64,000 bases of DNA. Origin: Blastomussa wellsi (Eukaryota; Cnidaria; Anthozoa; Scleractinia; Plerogyridae). Shown here piece by piece: positions 12,201-24,700 of the stretch. The position numbers were made by a program, and so were the translations under genes. Positions within the stretch are counted from its first letter, which is position 1, and each line of letters begins with the position of its first letter. The stretch spans positions 13,283,426-13,347,425 of the forward strand of contig OX393564.1 of the NCBI GenBank assembly GCA_947652115.1, given 5' to 3'. A model generated the notes under the pieces. That model did not search any database and was not told where the DNA came from. It saw nothing but the letters and a program-made list of their open reading frames with translations.

Positions 12201-15200
12201 TGATATCTACACCTAAACTTTTATAACGAATCAATGTTCCTTGTAGTATACATGTAGGTCTTCAACACTGCAAAGTTTGAAAAAATTCTATTAAAGCGTT
12301 TTTGAAAAAAAGCGAGTTGAATATTTTGCAGTCAAAATTTAAAAGTTCAACTCAGTATCTGTTAGTTCGCTGATTCCAGCGACTTCCCGCAGATTGAAAC
12401 AATGTCCTTTCCATGTTTTGTACCTTTGGCATAGAACAACTTTCCTGAAAGGTTTCGTCTAGTTTGCTTTACTAGATCTCTCTCTATCAACTTTTTTGTT
12501 GACAGCTGGTTTATTTCAGAAGTTTCCCTTTTGTATATATTCTACATATTTGTGTGCTATGGAATAAGCAAGTTTGTCATGCTTGACTACAGCCCGGGTG
12601 ATCTTGCCTGACCGACCTAAGGCAGTGAAGTATTAGCTTTTTGAAGTTGGGTTGGTGTGGTTCTGAAAAACTGAGATGAGCCACCTTAGACCAAAATATC
12701 AAAGTTTAAAAAATTCCAAGTCTCCGTTACAATTCCTGTATTTAGCTGCGCGTAGCGATCATGAGCTGATATCAGGTGAACATGGTGTGAATAGCCATGG
12801 AATTCATTTTTAGCGATTTGGATCAGTTGTTGGGTGAATATGGACAAAACAAGTCGACGGATGACATCGCTTTAAAGGTAAATTTAAGTATTTGTTTAGA
12901 TTCCATTTTGAGTTCACCAAATAGATGAACTCAGTGCCACAACCAAAATGCAGACTGCAGACTGGGTACAAAATGAAGATTACCAGTAGGTACAAAATGC
13001 AGACTGAGGGCAAAACAGATTTTTGCCTAAAAGGTCATAATATTCGATTTTATAACTTACCTAATCACACAATCGCATTTGTGAGGTAATCTGCATTATA
13101 CAAAAATTTTCTTAGTCCATTTCTGGAAAAATACTTTTTAAACAATGTGACAATTTAATAAATTCATTATAGCCTCCATAGGCGTCTCACATTGAGTGAT
13201 GGAAAAATAGATAATGGCGAAAATGAAAGAAAGTTAAAGTTTCCTGCAAATGAAATGTGTCTTAGTTGTGCCAAAATCAATTTTTAATATTAAGTAGCTG
13301 AGCAAGAAACGGTGGGTTTTTTGTCGAGTACAAACGAGGCGTGGCCATGGTTTCATGATTCACCATTTCCTTACTTTTCTTATGGTTTATCTCACACCAA
13401 AGTGGTGACTACACAATTGTTATGTCAAATCAAATCAGTATGCCCACCCTTGAACATTGAAAATATATTGACATAGGAATGGTTTAGTTTCAATATGCAT
13501 TCTCTCTACAAAACGAACATCTAATATCAGATTTGAAGATGACCACTTAAGCCCACTGTGGGCCATGCACTATACCTTTCTCAGGATCTTATTGCAATAC
13601 ATATTGATATTTTTACTGCAATCCCTAGCCTGAAAGACTGCATGTTGTTGTCGCTTTGTTTAAAAAATACTGGTATATTGCCATTAATGTGTTAAGAACA
13701 TGAAGTTTTGTGACAATTGGTAGGTTATACCCCCCATAAAATGGATTGTTGTCGCAAATGAAGAATACCCGGCCACTTCGGTCCACTTCAGTTACATGTG
13801 TTACAACCTTTTGTAGAACGAGGAATAACACAATAGACACTAATCTTATTCAATGACATGCAAATGACTGGGTATTCCAGAATCTATCCTAAAATTCTGT
13901 AAATTTTGCAAAGCTTCCACAGCATTTTACAAATGAATACTTAAACTTCCCTTTAAAGAGATGTCATTCCTTGACTTTTTTGTTCATATTCATTCAACAA
14001 CTGATCCAAATTGATAAAAAACAAGAAGCTCTTAGAGCTTATGACGACCGCTCTATTAAATTTAACTGGATGGATTTTCCTTGCAAAAACACTCGGCAAA
14101 CTATGATCGTGTATATACGTGAATTTGGAACTGTTCGTCGGACATCGCGTGACTCCAAGTTTCACCGGGTAGACACCTATTATCTTATCGTTTACGAATG
14201 CTACGATCTCTGCAAATTCTGTGAGTGCCAACGTGATGGTACTTATTTAGTTTACTGAGAAAAATGGAAATTCAGTTATGTCAGCCAAATGCTTGAATTA
14301 CACAAATGAAAAACATAGATTAATTTGACAAAGATGCTCGCGAAATAAAAAGGAAATTAGACGTAATGGAACAGCGTTTTGGACATTGCATGACTGCACG
14401 ATGCATATGATTTTAGCTTTCAGGATCGTTACAACAACGACTTCTTATTCGCAGACTGAATATTCAGTTATTTATGCCGAACACTTGAATTATGTGGATG
14501 GAAGAAAAATCAGTCACGGTAGTTCAATCTGACTGTAGAATCTTGCAAACTACAGAGTAAATTGTCTGATTTATAAAGGGGCTGACCATTTAACTTTTGA
14601 GAGGGGGGGAGGGTGGGGGTGGGAGGGTGTGGGTGATTTTTTCTAAAAATCTGGTGGCCGGGATATTTTTCCTTCTCAGTGCTGTGCAGGATAATTTTTT
14701 CCCTTTGTAACACTTTTTCTTTCTTAGAGCCGTGCAAGGATTATTTTTCCTCCATTTGCGCGGCACGCAATTTGTTTCTTCTGATGAGCGCTTGCAGCTT
14801 TCAAAACCCCCCCCCCCCAAAAAAAAAATAAAGTTAAATGGTCTGTCCCTAAGTCGAGACCCAGTGGGAATTTTGTTGAGTTATTTTTTTATAACTCTTA
14901 GTCGGCGTACGGATGTATGTCGCTATTCAGTGGATGGATGGATGGACGAGATGTATTTCACGCCAATCAGAATTAGGATACTATCAATCAATAACCAATC
15001 AAATTGCCACTTGTATGCATCGTTTAATTTTGTATCAATATTTGTTTCGGATTCAAAGGACGGCCATCTTTATTTTCGTATAAACTTGGCCTTATTGGGC
15101 AGTGTTGGCATGATGTTTCTATGTTTATGTAACTCTGGCGTAGAATGTTGTGTGTGGGTTTTAAGCTGAAAACTGTTGGAAATTTTCATGGTGGTGAAGA

Positions 15201-18200
15201 AGGTGTGAGGGTGGGAAGTTTTACATGCTGCGAGCAGTCTGTTTCTCGGAGATGAGTTGTTTGAAATCAGTAGAGCTGAGGGATCAGACATGATCAGATG
15301 CTTTGCTTCAGGACATACCTTATTTACTCATGTATTAGTCGACCTCGTGTATAAGTCGACCCGCCAATTTTGGGGCCAAAAACAAAGTTTTCTTCATTTA
15401 TAAGTAACAATTTTATTGGAAAACATACTGTATTTCTTATAATTAAATTTCAGGAACTATGGATATATGAAACAATCACAGCAAGTTTCAATATGAAGTT
15501 TTAATATTATTGCATGTCTGCAATAGTTTTAACAACACATGTACATAGGGGCTTTTTGTCCATAATTTTTGAAACAGGCCTACAAAATCAAACTCACTAA
15601 TTCCAGACAAACCTTTCCACCTTTGGAAGATGAAAAGCAGCTCTAGCAGGCAGGCAAAACACCAAAGAAGGTCAAGAATCTTTGAGAACGATTCGAAAAA
15701 CGAAAGTGCCATGCTTGTTTGGAAAACTTGGTAACCAAGCTACAAAATTGATCGAGTATTGGTAACTTATGACTGCACATGCCAGGTTACTGAGCAGGGG
15801 GTTCGAAGCGAGAAATATGTTTTTTTTTCTGAGCAGATTTAATCTACGGCTTTATTTCGCAGGAAATGAAGTTCTTTATTCCAAAATTGTGCCAGGGAGT
15901 GTCTTCAACACTCAGGTCAACATAAAGAAGATAAATTTTAAAGCATTTGAACTTGAACTGGTAATTTAGACGCAGACTGCTAAGCGAAGGACTTCGCGTT
16001 TTGGTGGCATTGTTTATAAGATGTTTTACATAATTATAAAGACAACTGTTATGCTAATTGTGCAGAATTTATTTTACCGTTGCTTGGGTCTTAGTTTTTG
16101 ACATGTTTCAGTGCAGTGTCCGAAATTTTTGTCCGGAAATTGTCCGTAATGAGGGAAAAAGTGTCCGAAAATAAAACATCCAAAATAAAACGTCTGAAAT
16201 TTTTTGCAAGTAATGTAGTCACAACAAGCGGTAGGTGGGTATGTCTTCACAACATTGTAATGCTGTGAAGTAACGAGTAGCGTTAAAGAAGAGAGTTTGA
16301 AAGCATTGATATTTTCTAACGATTTGTGGTATGGAATCCCTCAAATATTGCTGCAGACTTTGTGGCGGCAAGTGTAACCGCAAAGTAATCAAATTAGACT
16401 TTTAGGCGTCACACCCAAGTTAGTGACGTATATCAATCCAATCAGGTTTGGGGTTGCATCAAGAAACCAGTCAAATTGTCAATCTCGTCCCCAGAGCCCG
16501 CTTTTCTTGATGCTGACCAAAAGAAAAGCGGGCTGTGGGGACGAGATTGTCAAATTGTTTGATAAAAATGGAATGACATGATTGATTAAACTGATTACTG
16601 CAGTTTTTACAGATATATTATTCATGGTCAACAGGAAAGTTCCGTCGTGAATGAATTCGCTAGTCAAACATATTTTGTGTTGCGCTCATTTATCTAAAAT
16701 GCACACACCGTCAGCAAAAGGCCCAACACTAAATTGGTCATTGAGCGTTCGTTTTGGACGGGCTAGTTTTGCTGACCAAAAGAAACCCAATACGTCCATA
16801 TCAGAAACTGAAAGCAATAACTCTTGCACGCATTGCGTGCCTATGTTTTTTCAAGGTAGACACATTCTGCAAATTACGTAATCTCCTTATTTATTTATAA
16901 GTTCCATGTTGAAACACGTTCCTGGCTTGACAGCAAGAATACTTAGCACTGGAGCTCGCTCCAAAGCAAGCACTCAAATAACACGAACACAGATTATATT
17001 TAGACATGACAATAGAACTTATTCAAGATAGCCGCCATGTTTGTTTTCACATTGTAATGCAAATTAGGCACGTGATTTGTGAGGGGGCAAACAAGCCTAA
17101 AGCCTAGTTTTCATATGTCGGACAAATCCCAGACGATCGGGGATTTCACTGTTTCCCGACTGTCCCAGATTTTACCGATATATCGGAGACACGCCAGACG
17201 TTCTGTTACAGATTCTCTCAATATTTTGAATTTGGGACTGGCGTCAAGCAATCAAAAAGAAGCTAGAGGATTGGCAACAAGTTAAAACCATAGGAAACAT
17301 CCCCGACAGTGGAAATTTCAGTTTTCATATGTCGGGAATGATCGCCGACCGTCGCAGAAATCTGGGACGCGTCGGGAAAATAGAGACGTTCCCGATTTGT
17401 CGCCGACCATCCCTGGCGATCAGGGATATTAAAGATTTCCAATTTTCATTAGTCGGAAAAATCTGGGACGGTTGGGAAACAGTAAAATCCCTGATCGTGT
17501 GGGATTTTTCCGACATATGAAAACTAGGTTTAAATCGACAAATTTCAGCTTGTTTCTTGTCATGCCTGGTAATTTTTTTATAGCCATGCTTTCATTTCTG
17601 TTTTGTGGTTTAAATATTCTAAGTTTAACTCAATTTTGGCACTTTTATAATGAAATTGTTACTCCATACTGTGGCTCTCAAATGTGATTTCACCGCAGAT
17701 ACTTCACTATTTAGACCGTCCGATTTTCCGAAAAACGGCATCACTGGCAGACAACGTGGCTAATTTGCATTACAATATGAAAACCATCATGGCTAGCGTG
17801 AATATGGTCTATCCTTGTTATGCGATTTTTAACGAAGGTTGTCTCTCTAAAAATAATAAACGGATCAAATCCAAATACATCCTATTAGACAGATATTTTG
17901 AAGCGTAGTACAGATGTTATATCTGCTTCCTGTCTGTTTACAAAATTTGTCACAAAAATCCCTGTGGAAGTTTTTGCATATTTAGTCACGAAACTGGCGT
18001 GGAAATATTGAACTAGCACGCCTGTGGTGAAACTCCAGCACACATGTCTTTCAAGCTTACTGCGAAAAGTATATGAATTTTTTGTTTGGTCCAAGAGTTC
18101 GCCAATAATGTCACATCAGTTGAACCAAACAGCACCCTTGAGCACAGAGATTGTCCCTCAAAGGACGTAGGACGCATTCATACTACATGTTGTATTCTGA

Positions 18201-21200
18201 TCGCCCAAATAGAAGTTGTTGTTCCACTTAATCATTGCCTACCGCTGCCCAAGAGAAAACAAGGTTGCGTCACTTTATGTAATATAGACGTTTCTTCTGC
18301 GCATGCATAAAGAGCATAGCCCTTTCTACTAGTAAAAGGATGCTCCCACGAGGAAAGGAGAAGGGTTACTGAACCAAGTATATACCTTGGTGATGTGATT
18401 TCGGAAGTAATTATATTTTTCTGGTGTTGTAACTTATGTGTGCTGGATAGTAAATTACTGTTAGTTGTTATTAATAAATTAATTGATTGATTGTCTTTCA
18501 ATTAGTGGCTGAGTGCAGAGCAAGAACTGCACTGGGCCCATGGCCGCGTGGTTAATAAATTCCATGGCTATTCATGTTATATGTTCACCTGATATCAGCT
18601 CATGATCGCTGCGGTCCGCCATCTTGCTAAGAGACAGTGGTTTCCAGTCCATCTCGGTAGTAAGTACAGACAAACTCAGACCCAATTTGTTGACACATAT
18701 TTTTGATCATTGATCTTGAAAGCTGATGTAGCGTTGATTATGAAGCAAAAACCTTTCGTTGAGGTGATTTTCTCTGTTGATTTTAGGGCTTGATGCAATG
18801 TTGAAAGTGGCAAGTTGATAGCGTTAATGCTGAGCGAAAATTGTTGAAGTAATATATCAAACACGAGAGACAGTGTTTCATCACATTTCCAAACACCGAG
18901 AAGAGAGTTGAAAATAAGACGCGCAGCGGAGTATTTTTGACGAACTTCGAGGTGCTTGGAAATGTGATGAAACACTGTCTAGAGAGTTTGATATATCTTC
19001 TCAATCGAAACTTAAACTACGGAGAAAACGAAGAAATAAAATCGTAAAAATCTATGCTAATTAAGATCACATTTCCAAACCACGGTTACGGTTCTGATTT
19101 CTTTTGTTTTAATGTGATGAATTATTAATGAGTTTGAGAACTGGTAATCAAGTTGTTGATGTTGACAAGTTAACGGTGTTCATGTTGAGAAAAAATTGTT
19201 GGGTGTGGCATCAATTTGTTGATCTTTACACAAACATTCATTCTTGAATTTTGCTACACAATGGCTACCACATTCTTCTTTCCAATTTGTTAAACTGGAA
19301 ATTCACTGCGATGATCATTCTTCACTTTCATCTACATCCACAGTTCAAATATGAGTTATTTCATATATACTTCACATCATTTCATTCCACGGGAAAATAT
19401 GAACTCAATAAATTGACCTCACTCCCAATTTGTGGCTTCATAGCCCAATTGATAGAACATCGCACCGGTATTGCGGGGTCATGGGTTCGAATCCTGTTGA
19501 AGCCCTCATTTTTTCAGGCTTCTTCTTTCCAATTGCTTAAATTGGCAATTCACTGCAGTGATCATTCTTCACTTTGATCAACATCCGCATTTCAAATATG
19601 AATTATTTCATATATAGAGTGTTAAAGTGATGACGTCACAAAAAATAAATTTATGAAATTATGGGATTTACCAAGATATTCTGAAAGTACATGATGAAGA
19701 ATGACCAAATGCCAAAAATCAGTCTCTTATTTAAATTTGGGGGTGAGATATTGGCCCCTTTATGCTTCAGTGACTCCATACAAATCCTTGTTATTTTGTC
19801 TCTGTTCTAAACCATTCATGTACTTTCTGAAGAAGATCTTAGTGAATCCCATAATTTCAAAAATTTGAATATTTGTGACGTCACACTTTACCACTCTATA
19901 CTTCACATAATTTAAGACAATTGAATTGTAGCTCAAAAGAAAAGCACCTTGAATAAGTCCCACAAAAATGCTTTCTTAATGTTCACTTCTGCCCTGGGGA
20001 TTAATTTTTATTGACAAGTAATATTCATACTGTGTATCAATGTATACCTGTTAGGCTGAGTCGCACCAAACTGGATTCCTAGAATATGAGAAAAATATGT
20101 TTTCATAATCATATACATGCAATAGACATATAGTGTTACACAAGGTGGTCTAAAGGACCTTTGATAACCTGTTGGTGTTCTCCATGTGTTAATACTTAAA
20201 TGTCAACTTAAGCCATTTATACATTATCTCTGATGGTTAATTTGTAGGTTTTCAAGCCTGTACTGGTGAGTTTGAATCAAGAAATGCAAAAGTGTAATTT
20301 GGCAAGTAATGGATATAAAGCTCCTTTACTGGTAAGTTTGAAATGTTGTGTGTCAAACATAACTAACTGTTTTATTAGTGATGTTCACAAATCACTTAAA
20401 AATTTAATTTTCTGTGTTTTCTGTGTAGATTATGTATCTTCCTTTGACAAATACAGAAATAACAGTTCTATTCGCATCTCTTCAAATAAAGGTTGACAAC
20501 AAACACCTAATTATTTTTAAAGCCAATTAACTCAACAGAAAACCTTATAATTTAATTGTAGTAGCTCCCTATGTGCCAACCATGGCTTACATCCATAAGC
20601 CTGAAGGCTATGTTTTTAGAGTACAATGTCATGTAAATGAAAATAATGTGTATCAGTTGCATCTGAGCATGAACATGTGAGCAAAAACATTTTAATTGGC
20701 TATCAAACAATGATTATAACATAGTATGTGCACTGGCCCTATCTAATTCCTATTGAGCCATCATGATAAATAGAGGATATTACATGGTGGCGAGAAGATA
20801 TGAATTTTATGTTCGAGTGGCAAGAACAATATCTTGTTCTTGGCACGAGAACATAAAATTCATATCTTTGAGCTACCGTGTAATTTTCTTTTTATTATAT
20901 AGACAAAAACACAAACTGAATCATGCAAGGTGGGAAATGACATCATCGTTATCCTCACTAGTGAAGATATGGAAAATACGCCACTACGGTCCCGGATGTA
21001 GTTTCGTATGAATTTCACGAGTGGTGTAATTCCCAGTAAAACACTCATGCCTATATAATAAAAATCTTTATGTACGCACGGCCGTGCTCAATAAAATGAT
21101 GTGTGCAATTGCATTTGAAGAAGCTGAAGAATTGTGTCTTTGCAAGGCCCGTTTCTTTATTTTTGATCAAGTTTTAGGTCAGGTAAGTCAATGTTGATCA

Positions 21201-21674
21201 AAATTTCCTTCATTTGAACAACTTAGAGCCGTCTCTAAACTTAGCTTTTTAGCTTTGATTTCATCGATCATTTCAATTCGCTGTCCGATTTCATCGCTGT
21301 TTTTTGTTTAGCTAACCTTTGAACCGTTTAAAACTGAAATAGAAAACTTGTAAAATTAATGCTGTCACTAAATCAACTGAATCAATCCTGGCGATGAAAA
21401 CAAAATTTTCAACGCACGGTCGCTTGTTGTTCCTGTTTTTGAGTTCTTCGTAAAAGTTGCTTTTTTACTGTGTTCATTGTCAACCCATCAATGAAAGTCG
21501 TACAAACAAAGTCTAAGCTATTTTCTTAAACCTCTATAAAACTCTAAACCGATGCCTAAATACCAACGCTTTCATCGCGACCAATTTCAATGCATGGTCT
21601 GTTGCTGTTGTTGTTTTCAATCCTTTCACATTTATTTTTTCAAACCACTAATGAACTATGTTATAAAAGAATAG

Positions 21675-21719
<45 letters not shown>

Positions 21720-24700
21720 GTATAACAATATAATTTGGTTTTATCAACTGGGTTGATAATGTCAATTGGCCACTGTAAAGAGATTCAAGTGCTGACGTTT
21801 CGAGCGTCTAACGCTCGGAAAGGGCTAACGCTCGAAACGTCAGCACTTGAATCTCTTTACGGTGGCCAATTGACATTATCAACCCAGTTGATAAAACCAA
21901 ATTATATTGTTATAGCTGTGCGTATATCCAGGTCTCGACTTTAGAAAAAAACCTTGGGGCCAGCTGGCTCCTAAGTTTTAAGCTTTGGTCGCCAGCACAA
22001 ATTTTTGGGTCGCCAAAAATTGTCTTTTTTTCTTGAAGGTTTCTGCAGGTTTCCATGTTCATTAATGCGTGGCGACTGCACGCGGCAATTCCATGTGAGT
22101 GTGTGTGAAACTATAATTTCAATTTGCAACCGGTGGGAATTGGAAGAGTTCGAAACGGCATGCAAGCTTGTATTCAATTGTTTTTGGAACCCTTGAGTCT
22201 CTTCCTTGTATTTTCTGTACAAACCAAACCAACGTTACATTTGAATGTAGGTCGTAGCAAACATAAAAATAATTTCAACGCTGAAATATGGTTTCCTTAT
22301 TCAAATTGGTTTGATCATCTTTCTTTTTTTTGCCGTTTAAGCAGTTTATTTCAAGTCAACCGTTTTTCAAGTTGAAGTCTTTGAAGCACCCATCTTGACG
22401 AGTCGTGCCGGGTGGAAAATTCGATAGCATGCCGACGTGCTAAATACGGTAATTGAATTCAATCACAAGCGGGAATAAATACAAATGTTGAAAGTAAAAA
22501 GCGGGCTATTTTTGTTAAAACTTGAGATACATTGCATGATTGGAAGAAAAGTTAAATTGAGATATGACCAAAATACTAACAGCTTTTTGGGAAACCTAAA
22601 AATAGGTTAACTGGAGAGAATGTGAAAGTTTTCGTGTTACAGCAAGACAAGAAGAAATCCGATATCTCCAACAAAACAAAACACAAAATGCTAATGCGTG
22701 TCTGAGGTTTGCGTTTCGGCCGTCTACGATCTACTATCAATGTATTTTATTCTTTCACATGTTCTTTAGGAACTACAAAATGTTGGCAATGAAAAAGAAA
22801 ACTATACATGTAGTTTTATTCATGAGAAAGCTACGACAAATATACAGTCGCTACTTGCATTCAGTTTCTCATCAATCATAATGCGAGCTTTCGTAAATTA
22901 AATTAACGCCCTATTCTTTTCCTACAACATACCGCTAATTGTATTGTGAAAACGAATGTTATTTCTTTTGAAATGGATAGACCATAGTTTACAATCAAAT
23001 GGTAAAGAATTTTTCATTTTAGGAACAAATGTCACTTCCGGAATGCTTTCAACCAAACATGTAGATAACTGATTTCACAATAGTAATTGTAGTTAGGAGG
23101 TTTAAACGACTTTTTAGATGAAAGTGATGAGAAATCACATTCCTCGTGGTTTACAATTAACATTCATTCATTTCATCATGGATCTTAGGAAATGAAAAAC
23201 TAATTAAATAAAATAATAACTTGAAATCGCAGTGGCCACACTGGCGACCACACGTGAAAAGTTAGTCGCCGGCGGACCAAATCCAGTCGCATTGGGACCC
23301 CACAGGTCGCAACGTCGAGCTCTGATATCGAGTTATGGTGCACTTGGGAAGTTTGGAGAGCACTCAAGAAGCTAGAGTTGCTCTTGGTTATCACCTCGAG
23401 CAACTCTTGCACCTCTTTTGTGCTCTCCAAACTTCCCGTGTGCACCATAATTCTATTTATTATATAGACGTGAGTGTTTTACTGGGAATAATAATAATAA
23501 ATAATATAATAATAATAAAATATAATAAAAAGAAAATTACACGGTGGCGAGAAGATATGAATTTTATGTTCTTGTGGCAAGAACAATATCTCACTTGTTC
23601 GCTGTGCTCACTCGTGAGATATTGTTCCTGCCACTCGAACATAAAATTCATATCTTCTCGCCACCGTGTAATATCCTCTATACATGCACGCTAAGCATGA
23701 ACCAATTCTTAATTATTTGTTGTCAAAATAATTTCAAAGTTTGAAGCAATGTCTGGTTATGTTTTGCTATCATGAAAATGTACTGGCCATACACTGGTGC
23801 AGACTAAACCATTTTGCAGTTCAGTTGCCAAAAATGGCTTCGCTTTGCTAAACTATCTGAATAAAACACCATAAAAACAAAATGCTACTGACAATAATTT
23901 TATGTTTAGCGAGCTGTGAACATTGGCGCAACTTTTGTCTCGCTTGTCTCAGTGAAATTAAGTTTCTGTAAATCAATGTAAATCATTCAATTATATCCAC
24001 TTGACAAATGCAAAAAACTTGAAATCAAAGTTTAACTCTTGTTTAAGCCTTTGCTATGTCAAAAAGTTAAATTTGACCAAATTTATGCAGGCACAAAATT
24101 TATTTATCGCTAATAGCAGGGTTCAAAATTTAAAAAAAATTCTTTAGTCGCCATTTGGCGACTAAGTGGTAAAAAATAGTTGCCAAATTCAAATTTTTAG
24201 GCGCCACATTGCATTACAAGAGAGACACAATCCATAGGCATACATGACGTTTACAAAGCATTGTTGGGCAATTTAAAACTCCAAGTTTTATGATGCGAGA
24301 GAAACTTTAGCCCGCGCCTGACTCATCCCCAGTCGTCTCATACGAGAAAAAATATCAGGCACAGGGAATGATGGGAAGGAGGCAGAAGCGTCTTGCTATT
24401 TTCTCAAAGGAGATGACTGGGGACAAGTCAGAGCTTGTGCCGCAGACAAACTAAACTCCTCATTAAGTCCTTCTGAGAACCAGTGCCAAAATCCTTGTTC
24501 TGGGCCCCTGACTGTGTACCAGGACTTGAGTATGCACCATGATTGGTCTGTAAAGAAAAGTGATTGTTTAATGACCAAATTTAATGTTTAACAAGACAAA
24601 TGCGCCACCAAAACAAAGCACTGATCGGCCTCAGAATAAAGCACATGGTGACGGAATCGAAAGATTTAATAGCCGGGCCCGGAGAAAAGAATATTAAATG

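Larger units (their letters stand above)
10792..20247 (+). other. Intron 4
   Basis: 9.5 kb with no host coding signal seen. It holds SINE copies, palindromic elements at 11030, 14577, 16480, 17101, 18852 and 19615, and an inverted pair at 12754-12811 and 18552-18609. Around 15320-15370 lies a TATTAGTCGACC / ATAAGTCGACCC motif pair, probably one end of another TIR element. The stretch 12.8-14.5 kb shows nothing recognisable. Confidence 0.6.
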
